Assembly: GCA_905182995.1 (NCBI GenBank)
Contig: CAJJDP010000124.1
Location: 323,946-362,028, forward strand
Source: Paramecium octaurelia
Lineage: Eukaryota > Ciliophora > Oligohymenophorea > Peniculida > Parameciidae
DNA: 38,083 nt
Direction of reading: 5' to 3'
The notes beneath the pieces were generated by a model that made no database searches, was not told the DNA's origin, and worked only from the letters and a program-made list of their open reading frames with translations. A program made the position numbers and the translations under genes. This document shows, in pieces, positions 13,396 through 24,058 of the stretch. Position 1 is the first letter of the stretch, and each line of letters starts with the position of its first letter.

Positions 13396-13971
13396 AAATT
13401 ATAATATTAATTTGTTTAATCCTCATTTCCAGCATAGGTTCCATTTTCGTGTTAATGAGAGAGAGAGATAATACAAGCATCCAAATTGCGAATCACTAGA
13501 AATTGAGATGCAAGCAAATATTCGAAAATAATGTGTGTAACAATTTTTTAAATAGATAGATGGGAGTAGCAATTAAGCGGAGTGACGGAGTTACACGAAT
13601 TGAGGGGGAATTGATGACTTTGAAAAGTGGACTTCGGCTTTAAATTTTTAGTAATAATAAATATTCATACATAATTATATTGAATACATTATGATGAATC
13701 TTTATTTTATTTACATTTTAATTTATCATAAATTTCTGTTATATATTAGGAACATGGATACAGTGTGCATTAAAAGACTGGAATGGACATTGAAACCGGC
13801 AGTGAGCTCGATGAATACGAAGGACTTGAGAAATCGGAGGTACAATATTTTAAATATTTTCAAATATATATATATTTAATTTATAAAAGGAGGTCATTAA
13901 AATCTTGAGGTATTAAAGCCCTTTTTTTGAATGAAGAATATTAAAAATTAATATAAATTACATTTTTCTTA
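13396..13971. promoter_or_regulatory. Divergent intergenic region with two doubtful mini-ORFs
   Basis: This 576-nt gap separates the leftward coiled-coil gene from the rightward RRM gene and should hold both promoters. It is not featureless. An 80-codon open frame runs from ATG 13455 to TGA 13694 and contains a better-looking middle (MGVAIKRSDGVTRIEGEL). Around 13,780-13,845 a less AT-rich island encodes an acidic start (MDIETGSELDEYEGLEKSE) followed by what may be a splice donor (GTACAA), but no acceptor at a normal distance. Either could be a small gene or an upstream exon; neither is supported enough to call. Confidence 0.4.
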
Positions 13972-14566
13972 ATGTCAGAGCCCAAAAAGAAGTTATGGAT
14001 TGGCAATCTTGCTTACAAAGTAATGTGGCTATTTAAAATTCAATAGGTTCAAAAGGATGATTTAGAGGAGCTGTTCAAACAGTATGGTTAAATCACCGAG
14101 ATTAAAGTGTTGGACAAGGGTCCTCATGTATACGCATTTGTTGAATTTGAAAAGGTAGAAAAAGCAATTGACGCTTTTAATAGGTAAAGGAGTGAAAAAT
14201 ATCATTATAATAGTTTACAAGGTCGTGAGTTGAAAGGGTAAGCAATGAAGATTGAGTATGCAAGTGGAAGGAAGAGGTAATAGTTAATTTAATTAGTATT
14301 TAGGACTACAAATGATCGTGATAAAGACAGAGGTAGAGGAGGCAATGATAAGTACAGAAAGAGAGATAGTAACTATAAGAGACGATCCCGAAGTCGAAGC
14401 ATTGACAGACACAAAAAGAAATCTAAAAGTTTAACTAACTCACTTACTTTACTTCTAATTAGGCCACAAAAAGCATTCCTCCAGCTCTGAGTCTTCCCGT
14501 AGAGACAAATAGTATAACAGCAAAAAATAGCCCCAGCGTTCCCCTTCAGATGATCTTTCAAACTGA
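13972..14566 (+). CDS. RRM/RS-type RNA-binding protein (SR splicing factor-like)
   Basis: A 158-residue protein after removing four introns: 14020-14046 (27 nt), 14184-14213 (30 nt), 14277-14303 (27 nt) and 14429-14462 (34 nt, unusual GTT start). It begins with one RNA recognition motif: RNP2 LWIGNL at residues 8-13, the DDLEELFKQYG helix, RNP1 HVYAFVEF at 43-50 and a closing LQGRELKGQAMKIEYASGR. The tail is an Arg/Ser/Lys-rich region (RGRGGNDKYRKRD, RRSRSRS-like SRSIDRHKKK, then SSSSESSRR). This is the layout of small SR proteins that bind pre-mRNA and recruit the spliceosome in the nucleus. Introns 1 and 2 interrupt the RRM, and only splicing gives the canonical NLxxxVxxxDL spacing. The first three introns are multiples of three without TGA, so retention would add residues without stopping translation. 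Confidence 0.88.
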
Positions 14567-14600
14567 GTATCATTAATAAAAGAAAAAATATTTTAATACA

Positions 14601-14900
14601 TCAAATTTATGATATTTATAAAAAATCTTCTCTTAATTAATTAATTAATCGCATCTTCCATCTATCTGCATCATTTTGGCAATCCCCTTGAGATATATAG
14701 CAGAAGTCCTCCCCCCATACTTAATCATAATGTAATTCCCATAATATAAATTTATATTAGTCATCCGATTTCTCTAATTAAGCTACTAATTTATTAGTTA
14801 TATCAATTTTCGATACCGCAATTAATTGAAACTAGAATTAGTTACATATTACTGTCACCTTGAAATATATCTAATCAATCCTTTAATTGTTTTACTTCAT
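14601..14900 (-). CDS. Small unknown protein
   Basis: A 92-residue ORF, convergent with the RRM gene and ending 34 nt from its stop. One 21-nt intron (14832-14852, GTA...TAG) joins two open exons in phase. The product is acidic and helical-looking: ITNKLVAQLEKSDDQYKFI, then LWELHYDQVW and NDADRWKMRLINQLREDFL. No signal peptide, membrane helix or recognised domain. Codon content (many GA-starting codons) supports coding in this frame and strand. The 266 nt to the next gene at 15167 would be a shared divergent promoter. Confidence 0.55.
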
Positions 14901-15166
14901 AATTCATTCATCTTCAGTCTCTTTTTATTATATTTCTACCAGATAATAATAGCATATAGATTATAGTTATGTTTTTCTATTATTGCAGTATTCTTAACCT
15001 TCAGGTATTAGAATAAAGAATAAAATTAATTAGAATCAATGAAAGATCCTCGATATCAAATGGTTATTTTATAGTATTTCATTGGTCCAAATTAATTGAA
15101 ATAAAAAGTTAAATAAATTTGAATAAATTTAGTTATTTATATATTTATTCAATCAAATATCTAAAA

Positions 15167-15751
15167 ATGAGTTTGAGTTGGTTGGTGTCTCCTTAATTGC
15201 ACAAAACTACCAATGGCTATTTTATTAATCATGATAATATCATGCTTGGTAATTGAAATAGCAATTATTATTCAGCTGGACCCCAAGATAAGAGAAGATT
15301 GATATTTTACTATATTGCAAGTCAGACACCTGAAAAGATTACAAAAGAAGATCACTCGAAATTTATCAAAGAGAAGTACATAGATGTAGATGTGAGATCA
15401 GGAATATTCTCATTTGGTGGTATTTTCTTGGCATTAGCAACAATAAGAGAATAACAATTAATTACTTCAAGAATCGCAAGTCGTCCAATCTTAAATGGAA
15501 TCTTTGTTTTGGGAGTTGGTAATTGAAATAATAATATATTGCCTTTAGGATTGGTTTCAGCTGCATTTTCATATAACCTTTCCTAATTATTATTTGAGCC
15601 ACTTTTTGTTCAAAGAAGTAAAGTGATATCCGACTTGGCTGAGAAATATAACTTCTCAGTGTTTGATTTCGCTTTAGCAAAGAAGGAAGCCAGATTAAAA
15701 CAACTTAGAGCAGAGTTAACAAGTGACAGTAGCAATGCTGCACATTTCTGA
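15167..15751 (+). CDS. Small two-helix membrane protein of unknown function
   Basis: A 175-residue protein once two introns are removed: 15249-15275 (27 nt, ends CAG) and 15519-15548 (30 nt). Both introns contain an in-frame TGA if retained. Two hydrophobic segments are visible, around SGIFSFGGIFLALATI and ILNGIFVLGVGLVSAAFSYN, separated by a short basic loop; the C-terminus is a charged helix (FALAKKEARLKQLRAEL). There is no classical N-terminal signal peptide. The size and topology resemble small subunits of organellar membrane complexes, but no family is recognised, so location is unknown. Confidence 0.8.
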
Positions 15752-16876
15752 ATTACAATAAAATGTTAACATTAATATTATAAGGATTCAAAAATTAATC
15801 TCAAGCACTCTATTCATAAAATATGACCAAACTTCTATATTAGTCCTTAAATTAATCATAAAATAATTGTTATTTTAGATACTTAGATACTTAGAATAAT
15901 GTAAAAATAGAATATAAAATAATCTAAATCATCATTTTTTATTGACAAGAATTATAATAGATATCAAAAATGGTACAATATGAATAAAAAATTCCCATTA
16001 AAATATCTGCTTTGAGATTCTCAATATAATACAAGAAGTTAATCATAGTCACTGAACATATAATTCAACTTTCTGAATGTTTACTCTGGAACCTAATTAA
16101 ATACTGATTTTTATGCAATATCATTACTAACTGAATTATTCCTAGACATTAAGCTAATTGTATTGATATTATACATTAAAAATTTCTATTACTATTTGGA
16201 AGAAGTGCTAAATAGTAATAAAAATAATAAAAATATAGAGATTCCTTTTGGTTGGTAAAAGAGGGAGATTTGAAGATGAATCATAAATCCTTTATGAAAG
16301 TATGATTATTACAATAGACTTTAAAGAGGTCTAAAAAATTTGAACAATTACAAACTTTCATTGAATTTAAATATGTGAATTAATTATACTATAATTCTTT
16401 TGAGCAAAAAATAGTAGTTTGCTTTAGTAGATAGCATTATAACACAATATTTTAGAAATGATAAGAGGACATAAAAGTAGAACAAGAAAAATGGAAAAAA
16501 AGTAATTAAAAAACTTCAAAAAATCAAATTAAAGAAAGCCATGTAGTATAAAACAAGGAAATACTAAAAAAAGTTGAAATAGTATTTCCGCTAGAACAAT
16601 ATGAATGCAAATCCTTAAGCATCAGATCGTAAGCCCTCTTCCTAAACATAAATGTGTCTATTGATGAAGCAATTAAAAACTAAAAAATGAATTTAGTTAA
16701 TAACTATTTAAACTATGTATATTTAAAATATATCTTAAACAATTCTACAATTAATTATGAATACAAAAGATGAAAGTAAGATAAATAAATTTAGAAAATG
16801 AATGGATAAAATAAATATTTTTGATTTTTTCTTTTTGACAAAAGATAATTATTTGTCAGTATTTCAAAGATGATGA
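15752..16876. other. Mostly AT-rich stretch with an unresolved lysine-rich ORF
   Basis: No clear gene from 15752 to about 16270. From ATG 16276 an open frame (MNHKSFMK, an 18-nt putative intron, then TLKRSKKFEQLQTFIEFKY) runs on the + strand. A second + frame from about 16,420 to TGA near 16,688 encodes a strikingly basic C-terminus (KKVIKKLQKIKLKKAMQYK, later ASDRKPSSQTQMCLLMKQL). They are in different frames, and I could not find an intron that joins them cleanly. It may be one small basic-protein gene with a mis-modelled intron, or non-coding DNA. Confidence 0.3.
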
Positions 16877-17433
16877 ATGGCAATGAGAAATGACAAAATA
16901 ACACCTTTCACTATAGTTGAGTAAAGTTAAGTTAAATGGATCATTTTCTCTTTGTTAGATGTTATGTTATTCAATTGCAATTTAAAAGAACTATTTAGAA
17001 AAATACATTTGGATGTTCAAAACCAAGAATTGTACATTCAAAATCAGGGTTTAGATGATAATTTTATGGGAAAAGATATCAGGTAGTTACTTAAAGGAAT
17101 GAGACTATTTTATATAAATTGTATTAAAATGGGAATTTATATGTTTTAATACATTGTAAATTAAATGCTGATATTTCAAGCATGCAATATTGATACTCTA
17201 GCATAATCAAGATATTCTAATTTAATGTTATTAAAAATCAAAACATTATAGGTGAAGAATTGTAAACTTTAAAAATTATTAATAGAACAATGTATGATTG
17301 TGTAAGGCATCTTATTAATTTATTAGAACTTGATAAAATTGAATTTTAAGTCACTATGAGGAAGTTGGCTAAATTAAGCGATGGTTTGATGAGATCATTT
17401 ATGGAACCAAAAATGATGTATCTTAGGAAATGA
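16877..17433 (+). CDS. Small helical protein of unknown function
   Basis: A 168-residue model with two 25-nt introns (17156-17180, GTAAAT...CAAG; 17227-17251, GTTATT...ATAG). Both splice events are needed to carry the frame from the first exon (MAMRNDKITPFTIVEQ) to the well-supported last exon (TMYDCVRHLINLLELDKIEF ... SDGLMRSFMEPKMMYLRK). The middle contains FNCNLKELFRKIHLDVQNQE. The product looks all-helical and soluble, with no recognised domain. The splice sites are weaker than usual (one AAG acceptor, one GTT donor), so the exact model is uncertain although the last exon looks genuine. It ends 128 nt upstream of the kinase start. Confidence 0.5.
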
Positions 17434-17561
17434 GACTTGTTAAATTATAAGGGTGAGTTTATAAGCTTTAGAATGATTTGAAATAATATTTATTACTTAA
17501 TTTCTCTATTAAAAAGAAAAAGAAATAATTTTATTAAATGATTTAATAAATAAATTATTTA

Positions 17562-18740
17562 ATGAACAACACAATTATGTCAAGTAATGGAACCACTTAT
17601 GCCTTATAGGCTCAATTAGGCAGTGGTTCATTTGGAACAGTATATCAGGTCTTAGATCTCAAAACAAACAAGTAATATGCCTGCAAAATAGTAATAAATT
17701 TTAGTTAAAGTATAGATTTCAAAAGGATTGTTATATAAATACAATGCAGAATCAATGATTAGACAAGAAATACAAATTCAATCAACACTAAATCATAAAA
17801 ACATACTCAAAGTCTATCATTCGTTTGAGGACTCTAAAAATATTTATATCATTTCTGAATTCTGCTCTCGTGGTTCGTTGTAAATTCCAAAGACTCCATA
17901 TTAAGAGAAAGATGTTTTCAACATTTGTATTTCAATGTTGGGTGCACTGGATTGTTTGCATTAAAATAAAATAATCCACAGGGATTTGAAAGTAATATAA
18001 TAATTATATCTTCTAAATATAGTTAGAAAATGTTTTTCTTCATGATGATGGAACCTATAAATTGGGCGACTTTGGTTGGGCCACGTATATCGACAAAGTG
18101 GAGCCCATTCTTTGTGGAACTACCGAATATATGCCTCCTGAGGTTGTTCTGAAAAAGTAACATGATTATAAGGTGGATTGTTATTCGCTTGGAACTTTGA
18201 TATATGTAATATATAGAAGTAAATATCATTTCTAGATCTTACTGCATACTCATTACCCATTTTAAGCCAATTCTTAGTCTGAACTAATTGCCAAAATTAC
18301 CAGTCAAGAAGTGATTGTCAATAGTCATATTGATGAGGATTTGTAAATTCTAATACAAGCATTGTTGACTAAGGATCCCAATGATAGGCCCACAGTTCAA
18401 TAATTGTACCTAAGTAGATGGATAAAAAATTAGATGAAGTTGAATAATATCTTCAATAAGTATGAGAATGAATAACTCAAAAACAAATTTAGAAATAAAA
18501 ATATCGCAATAAAAACTCTGGAAGTGAAGTAAATATTTAGTTTTATATTTTCATAGTGGATCAATCAAAGGCAGTCTATCTGATAGTCAAAAAAGCTCAT
18601 TAACTCATAGTTCAAGTACTCAAATTAGCTCATCTAATAATGCTTGCTCCCCTGTTTCAAATAAAGGGATTATCGATTCGATATTCAACTTCAAAGAATT
18701 TGATAATATTAACTCTGTACCATAACCAAAACTTTATTGA
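17562..18740 (+). CDS. Aurora-like serine/threonine protein kinase
   Basis: A 354-residue kinase after removing four introns: 17691-17715, 17992-18022, 18206-18235 and 18529-18556. All key kinase elements are present: glycine loop LGSGSFGTVY (19-28), ATP lysine in YACKI (Lys42), catalytic HRDLK with Asp133, metal-binding DFG at 151-153 and PPE in place of APE. The activation segment (KLGDFGWAT, CGTTEYMPPEVV) resembles Aurora kinases: a Trp after DFG and the CGTxxYxPPE ending. After the domain come about 80 residues rich in Ser, Asn and Lys. There is almost no N-terminal extension, so Aurora degradation or centrosome-targeting motifs are absent. Aurora kinases act in mitosis and ciliary disassembly; assignment here is by sequence pattern, and a NEK/PLK-type relative is possible. 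Intron 3 is a stop-free multiple of three. Confidence 0.92.
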
Positions 18741-19018
18741 GATTTTAATCATACTAAATGAATTGATTTGTAAATATTTATAATATTTTTCAATATATTA
18801 AATTTCATCTAATAAACATTTTTAATAAATTTACTCTTATATAATAATCATATTACATTCATACACAGAGTTCTTAAATTATAAAATATTACTAGTTACT
18901 TTATTGTATTGTAGTTTATTTCTTAGCACATACTGTATTGCTTTAATTGGATTGTAAAAGCAATAAACTCTTTTGTGTTGTTAGATTTTTATCAATTTTT
19001 ATGTTATTATTTATAATA

Positions 19019-20035
19019 ATGACAGAATAATATATTATTGATTCAGATATTATTGAAGATGAAGGTGATCGTCCAGTATCAGTATACAACCTAAACGTAT
19101 GTTTCAAAGAAGACATTGATTTTAGATTGCAAGATTGCTAATTGAATGAACCTGATTTTTAAGATTTAGAGCAAAAAATGAATAAACTAATTTATAATTC
19201 TTTTGGTTTTAAAAATGGATTGGCGAAACATTAAAAATAACCACAACATGAATCAGGAACAGACTCAATCGATAACAAAAACAAAAAAGAATAACTATCA
19301 TTTAAAAAGCCAATTTAACCTGTTCAATAATTATCTGTAGTTTCTAATGGAGATTAATCCTCATTGTTTTCAAGAAAGGAAACAGTTCCAAAAATTAACT
19401 TTGTCTGTGAAATGAAAGATAGTTAAAACCAAAATACCACAGTCGACTTAAGAAAGAATCTAAAACTCCATACTCATGGACCTTTTGATATAACGAAATT
19501 AAAAGATGGTTTATCACCAGCTGTAAACAATAGATTCTCCTCCAAAAAGTAGTCCTAATTCTCACAAAGATCACATGAAACCTACAATTCCTATTTGGAG
19601 TAATCTTACAATAACACTTAGCAAATGCCATCCTAAAATTCAATCCATTATTAAGATACTCGGAAGGAGAGATCAAAAATTGCAAAGACAACCATTAAAT
19701 TAATTTCAAACCAATAAAATTAGAAACTAAGAATTTCATAACAAGCAAACTCACAACGAACATCTTAATTATCTTTATTAGAGGTAGATGGAGTAAGAGG
19801 TAGATCTTAGAGTTCTGTCTCTACTCCAAAAAGTATCTTGAAAAATCCTTCATTATAAAACTCTTAGTTGGATATTGTAAGCAGATTAAGTTTCTAAAGT
19901 AGGCTTAGTTTTTCAAGTTTAAACATCACTGGAAATTCTCCTCAAAAATAATAAACAAACTCTTAATCTCCTGCAAAAAGGGTTAAATTTTGTTTAACCA
20001 AAAAGTAAGCCAGAAGAGAACACATTCCATGTTGA
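19019..20035 (+). CDS. Low-complexity protein with PP1-docking RVxF motif
   Basis: An intron-free 338-residue frame from ATG 19019 (an in-frame ATG also lies at 19001) to TGA 20035. The start is acidic (MTEQYIIDSDIIEDEGDRP), the rest is Ser/Asn/Gln/Lys-rich and probably disordered. Near the C-terminus are TPKSILKNPS (about residue 269) and SPAKRVKF with K320-R-V-K-F324. KRVKF fits the RVxF consensus used by regulators of protein phosphatase 1, and an upstream SILK-like element is also typical of PP1 partners. Several SP/TP sites (TPK, SPQK, SPAK) would suit cyclin-dependent kinases. No folded domain is recognised. It lies 278 nt downstream of the Aurora-like kinase on the same strand; Aurora and PP1 oppose each other in other eukaryotes, so a functional link is tempting but only inferred. 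Confidence 0.8.
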
Positions 20036-20128
20036 CTTCGAAGCAGATAATTGTAAAGTAGGAGTTCTACTGTGTTATAAAAATGTATTGTAAATAAATA
20101 AATTTATTTAAAAATCTAATTACAAAAA

Positions 20129-21630
20129 TCAAAAATAAACATCAAAATCTTGGATTAATTTATCATCACCTTTGCTTTCCTTTACTTTGTTAACAATTCC
20201 AGTCATCTCAAGCATTTTTATAACTGATGAGAATGGTAATACTAGTTCATTATTAATATCTTAACAATCAGATAACTTATGTAGTATATTAATTAATGCT
20301 TTGAGGGTATGTTCTTCTATCTTTACAGATCGTGCTTCCATTGAAAAAAAATGATTGCATATGTTAAACAATCCTATTTTAATTAATTTTGATAGTTATT
20401 CTTCATTACACTAAAATATTAACATTTTATACTAAAATGGATAGATTCAAAATAACATAAGAGAATTCAAGAGCCTCATTGTCTGACAATTCAAAACACT
20501 GTTCAAATATTTCCTCCAATAACTTAGAGTCTAATAATTTAACCAAAAATTCATTATTATGGATTTTATTGGAAATAGCCCAAAATAATTAGATTCTTAA
20601 TGCTTTGTTGAGGTCTTACGATTGCAGATTTGAATTTACTACCTTCTTGTAGATGGTAAGTTCTTTATCAAAAAATTTATCACTTATCCCAAAATAAATA
20701 ATAACTACTTTTAAAGCTAAAAAGTCATAATTAGTTTTTAAAGCAGCATCATATATCTTTAAGAACATAGGGGAAGAAATGATTTCATCTGCAAATGAAT
20801 AATTGTTCTCGAATGATAATTTTGAGGGAATTTCCTCCAAAATTTCTAAGGCTAGTCTTCTTATGGCTTAATTTTCATCAAAATAGGACTTGATCACATA
20901 TTCTTTAATCGATTTAATGTTTTCAATATTGATATCCAAACAGAATGTAAATGCTGAACCTATCAAGGCCAAGATAACTTCAGAAAATTATCTAAAAGGG
21001 TCAAGGACCATTAGTTATGCTAAAAATTCAAAATCATTTTGGATGATAAAATCTCTATAAGTCTATTTTTCTTAGGCGAGAAAATAGATGCAATTTAGAG
21101 TCTAATATAATTGGAAAAGTTACTTAAGGAAAGATTTCTAGTATCTCTTCTTTAATATTGTTCTTAAGGTAATCCAATAGTTGAATGTCGTCTAATTCTG
21201 CAAATCTTTAATAATCTTCTCTGTTTAGGTAGTAGAAAACACTTTGAATGAGAGTTGCATTGATTTCTTGAAATTCACTATCCACTTTAGAGAGATTAAT
21301 TAGAAATCTAGATTATTTGACATTATACCTAAATTTTTTTACTATATTTTCAGTCACCCAATAATCAATATTTTATTCATCCTCTAAGGCTTTCTAGAGT
21401 ACTTTCAGTAATAACTTAATATTATTAAGATCTTCTTCAACTAACTACTCTTTAAACTGGTATTTAGCAAGTTCATCACAAACCTTATGTAGAAAATCAT
21501 TTTTCGTCTATTCATAATTATAAAACCTTCTTTTTTTCTTAAACTCCTCTGTTAGTTTTTAGTGTCTAATTTAGACTCTAAACTTCTCTCTTTTCAATGT
21601 CAATAATTCGTTTGATCCGCCTTAATTCAT
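20129..21630 (-). CDS. Importin-alpha-like armadillo protein
   Basis: A 485-residue protein with two 22-nt introns (21102-21123 and 20411-20432). The N-terminus looks like an importin-beta-binding domain: LTLKREKFRVQIRHQKL followed by EEFKKKRRFYN, i.e. basic clusters spaced as in importin-alpha IBB helices. The rest is entirely helical with repeated hydrophobic patterns suited to armadillo/HEAT repeats (ALRIQLFWAISNKIHNN, LKALINILHKLSDCQD). Length is slightly below the usual 520-550. Importin-alpha binds nuclear localisation signals in the cytoplasm and hands cargo to importin-beta. The Trp/Asn ladder typical of NLS-binding armadillo repeats is poorly conserved (one WAISN-like match), so this is a divergent paralogue or a related armadillo protein. 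It is convergent with the RVxF gene, 93 nt apart. Confidence 0.72.
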
Positions 21631-21660
21631 TTTAAATTTTAATTAATATTATTTTTATAA

Positions 21661-23876
21661 TCAACAAATAGGTAAAATTGTATGTGAACTCATTTTACTA
21701 GTAGGTCTAGGAGTTATTGATGATAAAATTGTAGTCATTCTTTTTTGATTTGGGTTATTTCTTGGTACCTCTAGTAAAGATTTCAAAGAATTAAGTTTTT
21801 TGGAATTACTAATTTAATCAGTAGTATGTGCCAAACTATCATTTTTTTATATGAGTTTCTCTGACAAAAAGTTATTTCTATGTTGTTAATTATAATAAAT
21901 ACCTAATAGTATTGTTTTAAGATGATCTTCTAGCTGAATAAGGCTTTGAAGATATTAAACTTTCCTTCTCATCCATCATTTTTTTAATTGTTTCTTTTGT
22001 ATTTATATTTATCTCCCTAATTAATTGTTCTTCATCTTGAGTCTTATGATGACTGCTCATTTCTTTACAAATTTCCTTATTAGCAATTGCTGAATTCTCT
22101 TCTACTCTAACATCTTTATTTAGTCTATGTTTGTTATGCATTTGCTAAAATATATTAGGTGCCGATGAAAAATTTCCCTTTCTCTATTTATTATATTGCT
22201 CTAACAGTTAAGATTATTCAGTCTTTGTTTTAATCTAAATTTGTATGCTTAATAATGATTGTAATTGATTGATATTTTTGGCTTATTACTTTTTCTGTCT
22301 CTTCCTTGATTCTCTAGTTTCAAATTCAAAGGGATCTTTCCTCAAATCAATACATCCAAATATTTTCTTAAATTCTAAAATAATGCTGAAAATGTTTACA
22401 AATCTGTTATTTTGATTACTTCAGTTTTTTATCAAAAGATAATGTGTCAACTTGTTATTACACTAAATCCTGATTATGTTATTCAGCTAGACTTTCCAAT
22501 TCTTGCAATTTAACTGACTTCTCAATTGCCTTACCATAATAAACTTGCAATGTGACATCTTCTTTATTTAGTTACATTTCATATTTCTTCTACTTTTAAA
22601 CATGAATCATAGTCTATGATAACCCTTCTGTTTCTGTTTAAAATCTAGTTGATAATCCATTGTCTGAATTCTTAGTTTTCAATAGTGCTGACCTGCACAA
22701 TGCTGTTGATTCATTTTCAGTTGGTTATAATTTATAAACCATCTAAACACTAGCGTTAGTTTTTAGTGCTCTTGATTTCTCTAATTATGTATCACTCTCT
22801 GTTATTTCAGAGGTGTAAGGTAGTTATGATTTATCATAATAATAATATTGCCTTCTGATTTTTGAAAATTCACTAAATTCATAAAGCATGTTCGTGTAAT
22901 AGTTTAATTGATCTTCTTCTCCAGGAACTTAAGAAGTCTCTTCTTCAGGCAGGGCTTGCTTCAACACTTTAAAGATTTCAGCTTTTTCAAGAGCATACTC
23001 AATGTACTTTGAATTATCAACATATTATTAGAAATATAATTTTCCAATTGAGTTTTCTGGCTAATAATTTGAATCTACCCAATTCATCATTTTTATGGTT
23101 TCTTGGTATTTTAAAAAGTCATTCAGTTATTCATACACTAAAGCTATTAAGAACAAAGACAATATTATTTCTTTAGTCTATTTACATCATTATTAATAAT
23201 CATTACATAATAATTAAGAGTCATCTTTATCTCTTCCAAAGATGTTAGATTGATTTCCTTATAGATGATTATCAAGTTCCTTTGATATAAATCGAGTCCT
23301 TTAAGATAATATTTCAAAGCGGTCTAAAAGTTTTACAATTGAAAGTAGCTGTTTCCAGTAATTAAATTATATTTTCTAATAGTATGAACACTTTCTTACC
23401 CTTATAAACTGAAGAAAAACCTTATCTTATCTATCAAAGCCTATTCAATTATTGTTCCACTCAAATGATGCAAATATAATAGACCCCTGGCTACCATTTG
23501 ATTTTTTTAATAATATTGAGATCTGAACAGTATAGCCTTTATCATTAAAGATATCAGTTCTTGAGTATAAAACTTTTCTAATTAGGAATTTTACTATCAC
23601 TTACTCTTAAACTAGATCTTCAAGAGAGAAATACTATCATGAAAATCTCTCAGATATAATTAAAATCGAGACCAAAGAATGAATGAATTTTTGCCTTAAT
23701 TAACTTCGTTTTTGTTGATTTTCAACTTGAAATACATTAACGTGCAATAACACAATCTCCTCAAGACCTTTATCCTCAAAAGTAACGGTGATTCGATTGG
23801 TAGCAGTTTTTTATATTGGCCATCCAAATGCATTATGCATTTCCGATAATATCCCTAAATAAGAGAGAACTTACAT
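21661..23876 (-). CDS. TPR and coiled-coil protein of unknown function
   Basis: A 693-residue model from ATG 23876 (MQVLSYLGILSEMHNAFGWP) to TGA 21661 with five introns: 23726-23753 (28 nt, GTG...AAG, the weakest), 23578-23604, 23178-23206, 22375-22399 and 21878-21902. The total length is in frame. Around residues 120-260 helical pairs look like tetratricopeptide repeats (GNSYFQLQNFQTALKYYLKG; also MVARGLLYLHHLSG). The centre is acidic and Gln/Ser-rich, followed by coiled coil (KAIEKSVKLQELESLAEQHN) and a basic, Ser-rich tail ending PRPTSKMSSHTILPIC. TPR proteins act as scaffolds; no partner can be deduced. The gene ends only 30 nt before the importin-like start, on the same strand. If the 28-nt intron is wrong, the start shifts to 23737. 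Confidence 0.7.
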
Positions 23877-24058
23877 TTCTAATCAAAGTGTTGGAGTCAA
23901 CTAAGAATTGTTCAATTTAGCTGATTAAGTGTGGGTTTTATGGCAAGGCTGAGACCTTTATTTACAACATATATAAATTTATAAAATTAATGGGCAGATG
24001 TAGCATAATATGAAATTTATATATATATATGATGTCTACCTATTAAACATTATCATTA

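Noticed and set aside
13457..13469. GAGAGAGAGA run as promoter element
   Set aside because: Too short and isolated to distinguish from chance or from the mini-ORF it lies in.
14634..14649. TTAATTAATTAATTAA repeat
   Set aside because: A simple AT repeat inside the end of the small minus-strand ORF; no evidence of regulatory function.
23690..23870. Second long frame (MHLDGQYKKLLPIESPLLL...) in the 5' part of the TPR gene
   Set aside because: Codon composition (few G-starting codons) favours the other frame (FGWPIQKTATNRITVTF), and a 28-nt intron joins that frame to the TPR region with total length in phase.
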